A DNA stretch of 21,762 nt from positions 1 through 21,762 of IMG/VR virus record IMGVR_UViG_3300045482_000040. One strand, 5' to 3'. Under the pieces are notes generated by a model, which was not told where the DNA came from, searched no databases, and saw only the letters and a program-made list of their open reading frames with translations. Source of the DNA: a virus. This document shows, in pieces, positions 1 to 6,935 of this stretch. The position numbers were made by a program, and so were the translations under genes. Within the stretch, counting starts at the first letter, position 1. Each line of letters begins with the position of its first letter.

Positions 1-2
1 AT

Positions 3-149
3 CTCGACCGTGGCTGGACCCTGGCGCGCGGCCCGTTGTTCGAGGACGCCACCGAATTCGACCTCTACCGCTGGCCGCATGAGGCGGACGACATCCTGCG
101 CCGCGCAGAGCGGGATGAGCGGCGGCATGCATCGAATGCAAGTGCATGA
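3..149 (+). CDS. C-terminal end of an unrecognised protein (truncated by window edge)
   Basis: An open frame enters from the left edge and gives the last 48 residues of a protein, ending at TGA 147-149. The visible part has a hydrophobic/aromatic stretch (TEFDLYRWPHEADDIL) followed by a charged helix-like tail (RRAERDERRHASNASA). The stop overlaps the ATG of the next gene (ATGA at 146-149), a sign of translational coupling, so this is probably the first visible member of the operon that continues into the sigma-factor gene. I do not recognise the family, and too little is visible to guess a function. Confidence 0.6.
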   Translation, partial: LDRGWTLARGPLFEDATEFDLYRWPHEADDILRRAERDERRHASNASA

Positions 150-895
150 GGACAGTTGAAGGGATGGTTATCAGGCCACCGAATGAACAGTACAGCGGGA
201 GTTTTTCACCAATGCATGGACCGATGAGGCACAACTCGCCGTACAGTGATTTCGTCGCGGCAGCATACGAAGCTCACCTCAAGGAGCTGCTTCGACTCGC
301 CGGAAGTGGGCAACATGTGAAAAAGACAGAGACGGATTTGCCTCCACTTGAGGAATATGAGGCTGAGAACTGCGTCACAGATTCTTTCATCAGACTTCTC
401 AAGGCCATCGAGAGGCGAAACCCGAAGGTCATGGAGATAGTGCTGGATTACGAGCCGAGCAGCAATGTTGTACGCTTTCTCATGATCCTAATGCTTCAGC
501 GAAGTATCATCGACTATCTGAGAAAAAGGACGAGGGGTACGTACCTCTCTGAGGCAGACATGGCTTGGGTAGAACGTATGGATTCTGAGATGGATGACGG
601 CAGGATTGGTGCAATTGAGTGGCTCGTGCACAATATCGAACCAGATTGGCACGTTTCTCCGCCGCGTCCCGATATGGCAAGTGCACGCACAGATCTGATG
701 CGGCTATTCGACCACGCTGTCGCTGCGGGCAAGCTGAATGAGAAATATCAGCGCGTTTTTCAGGGGATGATGCATGGCTACTTGCTGGGATTGGACGATG
801 AAGCCATCGCTAAAAGTCTCGGGCTTGGGACCCAGGATTTTCAAAGGCTGAGGTATAAGCTTATTCAGAAGCTGCGCCCGTTTGCCGGCTCTTGA
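146..895 (+). CDS. ECF-like RNA polymerase sigma factor
   Basis: The 249-aa protein has the two-domain layout of ECF (group IV) sigma factors. A region-2-like helical block runs from about residue 37 to 130: VTDSFIRLL, then a core-binding/-10 helix ending in QRSIIDYLRKRTR, which matches the usual iDylRrr pattern. A region-4-like helix-turn-helix occupies roughly residues 198-245 (EKYQRVFQGMMHGYLLGLDD, then EAIAKSLGLGTQDFQRLRYK and LIQKLR). At 249 aa it is longer than most ECF factors (about 160-200 aa); extra sequence lies at the N-terminus and in the linker. The start at 146 is chosen for its 4-bp overlap with the upstream stop; ATG 212, preceded by GGGAG at 197-201, is an alternative. The gene is much AT-richer than the tail module and uses AGG/AGA arginine codons, which suggests horizontal acquisition. 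It sits 11 nt upstream of the next gene. Its promoter targets cannot be read from this window. Confidence 0.72.
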   Translation: MRTVEGMVIRPPNEQYSGSFSPMHGPMRHNSPYSDFVAAAYEAHLKELLRLAGSGQHVKKTETDLPPLEEYEAENCVTDSFIRLLKAIERRNPKVMEIVLDYEPSSNVVRFLMILMLQRSIIDYLRKRTRGTYLSEADMAWVERMDSEMDDGRIGAIEWLVHNIEPDWHVSPPRPDMASARTDLMRLFDHAVAAGKLNEKYQRVFQGMMHGYLLGLDDEAIAKSLGLGTQDFQRLRYKLIQKLRPFAGS

Positions 896-906
896 GGGTG
901 ATGAAG

Positions 907-1593
907 ATGTCAAACACGAAGAAAACCGAACTCCTGAATATCATCGACAAGATCGCCGCCGAAAATCGAATGAAAGATTTTCTTTCTGATATCGAAGGTC
1001 GCACCCGTGAACCGGGTGACGATCTCGTTAAGCGCACTTCTGAGCGTGTTCGCGCGGCGATCAGGGAATTCGACGCGCGGGAGAATGTTGCCGTGGCCGC
1101 AGAGTCGGGAGGCGCGCTTTCCTTCGTGTTCGAGAAGCTCAAGGATGCCTACATTGCCCTGCCGCGCCTTGTCCTCGTCGATACGGACATTGGTGGCCCG
1201 GTAGCTGGCCGCGCCGATGATGGTGCTCGGCGCTCCGCACGCCGTCGTTCCAAGCCTTCCAATTTCTGCACCTGGAAGCAGGATGCCTTCCAGTTCACGC
1301 TGAGTTGCCGGCTCAGGAACCCCGATCCGGTCACGCTTCACATCGACGAGGGCCCCGAGGTCGAGTTCCGTGAATTGCGCTGGATCGACGAAGACGACGT
1401 TCAGGGCGATCCTGATCGGCCGATAACTGTGAAGAGCTTCCCTCTCAAGCGGTTGCCCGACACCACCAGAGCTTACGAGGTGAAGATGCACGTCGTTACT
1501 TTCCAGGCGAGGATGGGCGCCATCTATGCTGCCAAAGAAGGTGCGAGGGCGGACAGTGCCGACGTTCGGCTGCTGCTGCCGTTTGTTGTCTGA
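907..1593 (+). CDS. Unrecognised 228-aa protein between the sigma factor and the Lon-like protein
   Basis: I do not recognise this family. The first roughly 75 residues look helical and charged (TELLNIIDKIAAENRMKDFL; SERVRAAIREFD). A basic patch follows (ARRSARRRSK near residue 110), and the C-terminal half is rich in beta-type alternation (FQFTLSCRLRN, VTLHIDEGPEVEFRELRW, AYEVKMHVVTFQARM) and ends in LLLPFVV. ATG 907 is chosen because GAGG at 894-897 lies 9 nt upstream; the frame is open back to TTG 892, and ATG 901 is possible but too close to that site. It lies 11 nt after the sigma gene and 29 nt before the giant Lon-like gene, so it is almost certainly co-transcribed. By position it could be a sigma-binding regulator or a protease substrate, but no anti-sigma motif is visible, so that is inference only. 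Confidence 0.6.
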   Translation: MSNTKKTELLNIIDKIAAENRMKDFLSDIEGRTREPGDDLVKRTSERVRAAIREFDARENVAVAAESGGALSFVFEKLKDAYIALPRLVLVDTDIGGPVAGRADDGARRSARRRSKPSNFCTWKQDAFQFTLSCRLRNPDPVTLHIDEGPEVEFRELRWIDEDDVQGDPDRPITVKSFPLKRLPDTTRAYEVKMHVVTFQARMGAIYAAKEGARADSADVRLLLPFVV

Positions 1594-1622
1594 GTAGAGA
1601 TCAGGAAGGATCGGAGGTGAGT

Positions 1623-4600
1623 ATGCGGGACGCGGGGGCCGTGAAGGAGAAGTCGACATTGAGCCTCGGAGAATACTGGTTGCGCGATCAGGCCGCCGCT
1701 TTCGCGGCTACTCTTCTGGGCACCCATGATCCGCTGTCCGAGCCGCGGTCCCTCGCTTGTGCCAAGTATCTCGCCGACAGCTTGGACGTCGTATCCGTCG
1801 AACTGCTGTCCGACAGCACCCTGCGCCTGCTCTCAACAATCGATCGGGCTTGCTACGACTGGTACCGTGAGGATTGTGTCAAGGAATTGAGTACGGCGTG
1901 GAAGCTTGACAGCTTCTCCGCCGGACCGATCCACCTAGGCGCGCTCGCCGCCAAGGCTCATCGCGAACTCCTGAAGCGAGACAAGGTTGGGACCGGTGAA
2001 CTGAACCGGATCTTGATCTCGCATGCGGTCTACCTCCTGCGACGCCCGCACCTCCCTGCCCTCAAGATCCTCAAATGGTTACATCGTGCGGCACCCAAGG
2101 CTGTGCCCGGCATGAAGACGATCCTTCAGCACTTGCAGCACCCGGACTCGACAATAGGGCAAAGGATAGAGGCTGCCTTAAACGGAAGCCGCGATAACGG
2201 AAGCCGCGATATCACGAAGCAGACCCGAGATCGGCTCGACTACGCGGATGATCTTCACGACGCCGTGTTGGAGGCAGCCGGTCCTCAGCGACGCGTAGTG
2301 GAACCATGGCTGGTGCGGATCCTGACTGCTTATCGTAGCAGCATGTTCTGCTGGCCACTCCTGACTGAAGGGGCGGAGCAAAAGCCGGAGGATACAGAGG
2401 ACGAAGCGGCCGAAGGAGAGCAACGACATCAGCCTGTCAGGGGCCTGAGTTTGCCGATTTCGCTCTTCGTGTCCGAGGACGGAGAATCAGATTTTCTACC
2501 CAGTCCGAACCCTTACGGCCAGAAGGTCTCGCTCGATTACATCCTTTCACACGCGGAGAAAAAATTCTGTAAAGGCAAGCCGCAGTTTCAGCCCGCCGAA
2601 GCTGAGCTTCCGGCGCGGTTGGGTGATTTCCGCATTGGCTTCCTTCCGGAATGGCGGAGGTCCTTCCAGATCGGGCTCGATGTCGCCAAGAAGCTGTGGG
2701 CAAGCCAGAATGGGCGTCTCAACTTCGTTGACCCGAATGCGGCCAAAAAGAAGCTCTACGCGAGCCTGATTGTCGATGTTCGGGCCGCTTGCGACATCGT
2801 TGAGGCGGTGTTTTCAGTCGTTCCCGCCACCGGATGGAAGCGGCTGCCAACCGAGAACCGCTTCTTCATGTTGAGAGGCCGCAGTGCCGAAGCGTACTGG
2901 GTGCAGTGCGCTCTTTCGCTTCTTCTGCCTTCCGGCGACGTGCCCATGGGCGTGTGCACGGGGAAGATCGAATACAATGACAACGAGTTCGAAATGGGCA
3001 ATGTGCGGGGCATTTCTGCCAAGCTCGAGTACGCCAACCGGGCAGGTTTTCCGAGGGTGGTCATCGCAGGCGACCGTCGAGATTACTTCGGCGAGGAACC
3101 TGTCGACGAGGATGAAAAGGGTGCAGACGACGACACAAGTTCGACAATCCCATCGGTTGTGACTGCAGCGGAAGAGGACCTCGAGCCACTGGAGGATCCG
3201 GACCCCGTAAAGGCCGAAGTGAAGGCTTTTCTCGACGGTCTCTACAAGGATGGTTCGACCAAGACCCTCGAGGTCAACTTCGCACGCACCGCTCGGGCTG
3301 CGGCAGATGCGCTGCAGCCTTCGGGATGGCGCCGGACCAGCTTTCTGAGGACTCCGGACTTCCAGAAGAAATTCCTGCGCACTCAAAGACGCTTGTTCAT
3401 CACGAAAGCTTACAACGATCAGCACTTGAAGCGCCAGCTGAAAAGCGCTGATATCGAATTCTACGAAAAGAAAGGAGGACAGTGGTATCAGCATGAGGAG
3501 GAAAAGCTCGGGGCGCTGGATAAGCGTCTGACCTCTGCAACGGGGCGGACTGTGATTCATGTCACGCGCAAAAGCGTGCGAGACGCCTATCCGGGCCTTG
3601 ATGTAGAGACGGCCCTCGGAAAGTGGGCAGCGTGGAAGGATCACAGGGCACGTAACAATTTTCTGGAGCCGGGCCTTGGTGTGGCGACTCTTCGGTCAGC
3701 CGAAGGGGATACGGAAACGCGGCTATGGTCAGCCTTGGCCGAGATGCTCGATGCGGGCGAAAGCTGGTGGGAGCAATTCCAGTGGGCGGATTTGCCGAAT
3801 GCTGCCGATCTGCTCGGCAAGCTTCTGTGCAATCAGAACGCTGACCAGAGAATCGGTCTCGGTGTGGCGCCCGACCTCCTGATCGTGTTGGACGACGCCG
3901 GCTTCGCGACGCGCAGGACGAACCGGATTTTCCCGACAGAGTTTCATCACCAGTTTTTCGATCTGCTTAATCCACGACATCACTTGAATCACAAGCGTGA
4001 TTATCTGGACGAGGCGCTGAAACGGTATGATCGGACTGGACGCACACTCGGGACCCGGATCGTCGTAGTGCTCGCAGAGGATGAAGAACTGGCCCCGGCG
4101 CAGGTGGATGTTAACCTCCTGCCCGAAGACCGAGCCTTGCTCGACCGGCTGTCGATCTTCCGGTTCGGCAGCAGCCGTCACGCAGCCTACGCGATGGCCA
4201 ATTTCGATGTGGAGAAACGTTCTCTAATTGACTGGAAGCGCTTCGAGCAATCCGTTCTGAGGCTCCGCGATGCAGGGCTTGTCGCCGAGAGCCGCTCGGA
4301 TCTTTTCCTGACGCAGAAAGGCCGTCAAGCAGCAGGGAAGCCAGAGATATTCGAAGATCCCTGGTGCCTCGCCCTCGCGCATCGGCATGCGGCACTTGCC
4401 CTTTGTCCGATCCTTTATCCGCAGGGCGCGCGTATCGCGACAAACCGTGACCGTCAGCTTGAGCCGCAAACCGTCCTTGACGCTGCCTGGCATCTTCGGA
4501 CCGCATTTGACCTCGTGCCATGGCGATTCCGCAACCAGTGGCCGACTTCAGACGGCCTTCCGCATGTTCGCGGCGCCCAGGCGCAACTCACGTTCTTGCG

Positions 4601-5111
4601 GACCGCGCCCGACTGGGACACTGTAAAGAAGCTCCGTGCGAACCCAGACACGCTTTACGATAGTGTCGAACTGTCGCGCGAATTGCTGCGTTCTCAGGCC
4701 AAGGTGTTGGATCGGGAACCACCATCCACAGTCGTTGGTCTCGCTATCGAGACCCTTGGTCGTCTTCACAAGAACAAGCCGCCGGGCCGTGCCAAGATTG
4801 ATGCACATGCGGCCGAGATCTGCGCCTTGGTCGACGCGGCCATCACAAACTTGGAAAATGAGACGGAACACGGCCAGCTGACAAGAGTGGAGAAGCAACG
4901 CCGGAGGCGGCACCTTCTTTTTCGGCAGGTCTATGCCTTGCGGATGCTGGATCTGCCACTGGACGACTCGCGCGTCACGCGCGCGCGCGTGCATCGACAA
5001 TGCGGTGGTGAAGATATTGGCTCCGGACTTCCTTCGAAACCTCGGGGAAGGGCGCGAGGGCTTGGACGACTTTCCGATTTCCTACGACTGCTTGCAGGCT
5101 CTTTGGACTGA
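1623..5111 (+). CDS. Giant protein with Lon (S16)-like protease domain and winged helix; 5' part of a frameshifted gene
   Basis: This frame encodes 1162 aa, but only about the first 1120 look genuine; the tail after the (CG)6 run at 4978-4989 is out of frame and the gene really continues to 6048. Layout: helical N-terminus (1-250), acidic linker (about 253-275), Lon-like domain (about 290-495), second acidic linker (about 505-545), a mixed region with a Walker-B-like strand (LLIVLDDAG near 752) but no Walker A that I can find, a winged helix (about 868-905, LRDAGLVAES...LFLTQKGRQA), then helices. In the Lon-like part, RGRSAEAYW resembles the Lon DGPSAG serine motif (Ser421), and TGKIE...RGISAKLEYANRAGF resembles the LonB TGE...GGVTPKIEAAIEAG stretch (Lys467). 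The 46-residue Ser-Lys spacing is close to the 43 of E. coli Lon. Start ATG 1623 has GGAGGTGA at 1613-1620; GTG 1617 is an alternative. Whether it is an active protease, and whether the central region is a degenerate STAND-like NTPase, are inferences. Confidence 0.7.
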   Translation: MRDAGAVKEKSTLSLGEYWLRDQAAAFAATLLGTHDPLSEPRSLACAKYLADSLDVVSVELLSDSTLRLLSTIDRACYDWYREDCVKELSTAWKLDSFSAGPIHLGALAAKAHRELLKRDKVGTGELNRILISHAVYLLRRPHLPALKILKWLHRAAPKAVPGMKTILQHLQHPDSTIGQRIEAALNGSRDNGSRDITKQTRDRLDYADDLHDAVLEAAGPQRRVVEPWLVRILTAYRSSMFCWPLLTEGAEQKPEDTEDEAAEGEQRHQPVRGLSLPISLFVSEDGESDFLPSPNPYGQKVSLDYILSHAEKKFCKGKPQFQPAEAELPARLGDFRIGFLPEWRRSFQIGLDVAKKLWASQNGRLNFVDPNAAKKKLYASLIVDVRAACDIVEAVFSVVPATGWKRLPTENRFFMLRGRSAEAYWVQCALSLLLPSGDVPMGVCTGKIEYNDNEFEMGNVRGISAKLEYANRAGFPRVVIAGDRRDYFGEEPVDEDEKGADDDTSSTIPSVVTAAEEDLEPLEDPDPVKAEVKAFLDGLYKDGSTKTLEVNFARTARAAADALQPSGWRRTSFLRTPDFQKKFLRTQRRLFITKAYNDQHLKRQLKSADIEFYEKKGGQWYQHEEEKLGALDKRLTSATGRTVIHVTRKSVRDAYPGLDVETALGKWAAWKDHRARNNFLEPGLGVATLRSAEGDTETRLWSALAEMLDAGESWWEQFQWADLPNAADLLGKLLCNQNADQRIGLGVAPDLLIVLDDAGFATRRTNRIFPTEFHHQFFDLLNPRHHLNHKRDYLDEALKRYDRTGRTLGTRIVVVLAEDEELAPAQVDVNLLPEDRALLDRLSIFRFGSSRHAAYAMANFDVEKRSLIDWKRFEQSVLRLRDAGLVAESRSDLFLTQKGRQAAGKPEIFEDPWCLALAHRHAALALCPILYPQGARIATNRDRQLEPQTVLDAAWHLRTAFDLVPWRFRNQWPTSDGLPHVRGAQAQLTFLRTAPDWDTVKKLRANPDTLYDSVELSRELLRSQAKVLDREPPSTVVGLAIETLGRLHKNKPPGRAKIDAHAAEICALVDAAITNLENETEHGQLTRVEKQRRRRHLLFRQVYALRMLDLPLDDSRVTRARVHRQCGGEDIGSGLPSKPRGRARGLGRLSDFLRLLAGSLD
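2181..2210 (+). repeat. Perfect 15-bp tandem duplication inside the Lon-like gene
   Basis: The unit AACGGAAGCCGCGAT occurs twice back to back (2181-2195 and 2196-2210). It keeps the frame and encodes NGSRD twice, at residues 187-196 of the giant protein, in a polar linker between helical parts. The two copies are identical, so the duplication is probably recent. Confidence 0.9.
4978..4989 (+). repeat. (CG)6 dinucleotide run at the frameshift point
   Basis: Twelve bases of alternating C and G lie exactly where the coding frame of the giant protein changes. With six units, translation runs off-frame to a stop at 5111. One additional CG unit would give ...DDSRVTRARACIDNAVVK... and open the gene through to 6048. 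Dinucleotide runs are prone to slippage, so this could be a phase-variable switch, an inactivating mutation or a consensus error. Confidence 0.8.
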
Positions 5112-6048
5112 CGGCGCCCGAGAGACCTCTCCGAATAAGACGCTATCGGCCTCCGAGCGATCCCGCTACGCTTATGCCGCCGCTCGGTCCAACCTGCCGA
5201 GGTCTGGATCGGAAGAAGGGAAATACTGGGACGATCCGTGGTTCGCCTACTTTATCCGGACCAGGCCGGAAGATGTCGCCCCGGCGCAGATCGTGGCGCC
5301 GTTGATGACGTGGTGGGAGGTCTACGAGCACCCTCTCGAGGAGTCTCGAGCATTCGGGCAGCGCTTTCTGGACAAGGAGGTTCACGCGGCTCGTTCGAAA
5401 AGCGGAGAATGGAGGGAGAAATGGCTCAAGGACCTTGGTCAGGCGTCCGCCAACCTGTGGCACTACGTTGATAACCGAGACCCATCCAAGCGCCTGAAGG
5501 GACGGCCAGTCGCCCCTGCTCTTCGACTGATTAGCGTCATTGCGCTTCCGGAACTGCTTCCGGCATGGCGCTTCGTGAAGGACGGTGGGCCCGAGTGGCT
5601 GCAACGCTGGCCGATCCTCGCCGGTTCGAAACCCAGGCCGCATTGGCCGCCCCCCGCACATGGATGCTACGGCTTCGTGGCCGACGAGTGGTCGGCACTG
5701 GCCCGCGCCGTCGTCGGTCACAAGGCGGGCTGGGTTGCCATGCTTGCGTCACTTCGGCTGATGCCCGACAACTCGGCACGGCTTGCCCTCTTGCGGTCAT
5801 GGCTTTCAGGCTGCCAATCGCTCGGAATCACCCAACTGAGTGGGCGAGACCCTGAAGGCCTGCTGCATCTCTGCCCCGAACTGGACATCTCGAACGACTT
5901 CAGCAAGCACCTCTACTTCGCACGAGCGTATGTCGCCCGCTTCCTTGACGTCGGACGAGCCGGCGCGGACCTCCTGCAGGACCCTGAAGATTGCGGGCTT
6001 CTGAGAGATTTCGTTGGTCAGATCATCGGCGTCGTAGCCGAGGCCTAG
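4990..6048 (+). pseudogene. Out-of-frame 3' continuation of the giant Lon-like gene
   Basis: This frame is open from upstream of 4933 to TAG 6046-6048. It carries about 352 residues with normal globular composition (DNAVVKILAPDFLRN, WDDPWFAYFIRTR, LISVIALPELLPAWRFV, LHLCPELDISNDF). No Shine-Dalgarno site precedes any in-frame ATG or GTG near its beginning (GTG 5005 and 5008 are the nearest), and its sequence continues naturally from the preceding frame once the CG run is corrected. It is therefore best read as the C-terminal third of the same protein, giving about 1475 aa in total, rather than a separate gene. It looks largely helical with many Trp and Leu residues, and I recognise no domain. 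If the shift is real, the cell makes a protein lacking this part. Confidence 0.65.
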
Positions 6049-6094
6049 GGGAAAGCGGGAAAACCACCCCCCACCTCCGACTGAGTGTTCGAGT

Positions 6095-6114
6095 TCGCCC
6101 ACATGGGCGGGCGA
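6095..6114 (+). other. Small inverted repeat in the intergenic gap after the Lon-like gene
   Basis: TCGCCC at 6095-6100 is complementary to GGGCGA at 6109-6114; an alternative fold pairs CGCCC 6096-6100 with GGGCG 6105-6109. It lies in the 85-nt gap between the Lon-like gene and the HicA-like gene. There is no T-run after it, so terminator activity is doubtful; it could equally be an operator or chance. Confidence 0.25.
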
Positions 6115-6133
6115 GACCCAGAGGAGGTGGACG

Positions 6134-6580
6134 ATGGCGGACGACATCAGCGAGAGGCTCGTCAGGGCGGCGCGGGAGTGGGGCGCGACCGGTCTGCGTA
6201 TCGAGCGAGGCGGAAAGCACCCCCGGCTGATCGGACACTACGACGGCTTTGCCTTCATGTTCGTCTTCCCCGGCAGCACCGGGGATCGGCGTGCGGTTCT
6301 GAACTGCCTTTCCGATCTGCGGCGCGTCATGGGCGTCGAGCGGGAAGTAAAGCCGGAACGCAGTCCGACGAAGTCCCAAGTGCGGAGGGTCAAGCGCACG
6401 GTGCGGTCGACGTCGCCCGCGGTGGAGCCCGTCCGGCGCGAAGATCGGTACTACGCCCCGCTAGCTCAGATCAGGGACAGCATGGTTGCTAGCGGCCCCA
6501 AGGCGAGGGCCGAGGAAGATCGGCCTACGCCGCTTCGCACGCCGTTTCTGGGGCGGCGTCGGCGTTTCTTGAAGGCCTGA
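6134..6580 (+). CDS. HicA-like small protein with basic C-terminal tail
   Basis: This 148-aa protein begins with a domain of about 75 residues resembling the HicA/dsRBD-like fold: a first helix (ERLVRAAREWGA), a strand (LRIERGGKHPRLIGHYDG) with a Lys-His pair (His29) where HicA toxins carry their catalytic Gly-Ser-His, a strand (AFMFVFP), and a helix (DRRAVLNCLSDLRRVM). A Pro/Arg-rich tail follows, ending in RRRRFLKA, which is longer than canonical HicA (about 60-80 aa). GAGGAGGT at 6121-6128 sits 5 nt before ATG 6134, a strong ribosome site. No HicB-like antitoxin lies next to it, so it may be a stand-alone RNA-binding relative rather than a toxin. It is separated from the Lon-like gene by 85 nt and followed by two hairpins, so it may end the operon or be its own unit. 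Confidence 0.55.
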   Translation: MADDISERLVRAAREWGATGLRIERGGKHPRLIGHYDGFAFMFVFPGSTGDRRAVLNCLSDLRRVMGVEREVKPERSPTKSQVRRVKRTVRSTSPAVEPVRREDRYYAPLAQIRDSMVASGPKARAEEDRPTPLRTPFLGRRRRFLKA

Positions 6581-6585
6581 CATCG

Positions 6586-6600
6586 CCCGGTGGCACCGGG
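6586..6600 (+). terminator. First of two tandem hairpins after the HicA-like gene
   Basis: CCCGGT (6586-6591) and ACCGGG (6595-6600) form a 6-bp G+C-rich stem with the 3-nt loop GGC, five bases after the stop codon. No T-run follows, so it may act with the next hairpin, stabilise the mRNA end, or be a weak terminator. Confidence 0.45.
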
Positions 6601-6622
6601 CCGCGCCGGCGGCCCGGCGCGG
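6601..6622 (+). terminator. Second hairpin, 9-bp perfect stem
   Basis: CCGCGCCGG (6601-6609) pairs perfectly with CCGGCGCGG (6614-6622) around a 4-nt loop (CGGC). It abuts the previous hairpin. The stem is strong but is followed by TTCACAACC rather than a U-tract, so intrinsic termination is likely but not certain. It marks the boundary between the HicA-like gene and the ATPase unit. Confidence 0.5.
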
Positions 6623-6704
6623 TTCACAACCGACGCGCGGGAAATTCGATCGTGTCCGCCGACTGTGCCATTAGGCCCGCCACCAATCCATGAGGAGCGC
6701 CTCC

Positions 6705-6935
6705 ATGCCAGAAGACGAGCGTGTAATCTCGCCCGCCGTACGAGACAGCCTCGCGCTGTGCGAGCTGCGCGAGTTTCAACAGTGCGCGCGCCATCTTTCC
6801 TTCACCCTTGCGGTGCGTCGTGCGGCGATCGATGCGCTCACCACCGCGGCACGGCGCGTGGCGATTGATGCCACCAATCCTGCATTCAGCTCGCCCGACT
6901 GCATGGCCGCACGCCCTGGGGCCGACGATGCGTGA
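6705..6935 (+). CDS. Small 76-aa protein overlapping the ATPase gene
   Basis: I do not recognise this protein. The middle is alpha-helical in character (LALCELREFQQCARHLSFTL, AAIDALTTAARRVAIDA), with a polar C-terminus (PGADDA). ATG 6705 is chosen because GAGGAG at 6692-6697 lies 7 nt upstream; ATG 6690 in the same frame would overlap that site. Its stop (TGA 6933-6935) overlaps the likely ATG of the ATPase at 6928 by 8 nt, so the two are probably translationally coupled and may work together. The gene is supported by its ribosome site and overlap rather than by homology. Confidence 0.5.
   Translation: MPEDERVISPAVRDSLALCELREFQQCARHLSFTLAVRRAAIDALTTAARRVAIDATNPAFSSPDCMAARPGADDA

Noticed and set aside
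910-1659. A 249-aa minus-strand ORF over the 228-aa gene
   Set aside because: No ribosome site, and it opposes a co-directional overlapping operon; its composition is that of a complementary-strand shadow.
4933-6048. An independent gene starting at ATG 4933
   Set aside because: The first 20 codons overlap the well-formed end of the Lon-like frame, no Shine-Dalgarno precedes ATG 4933, and a single CG unit joins the two parts smoothly.
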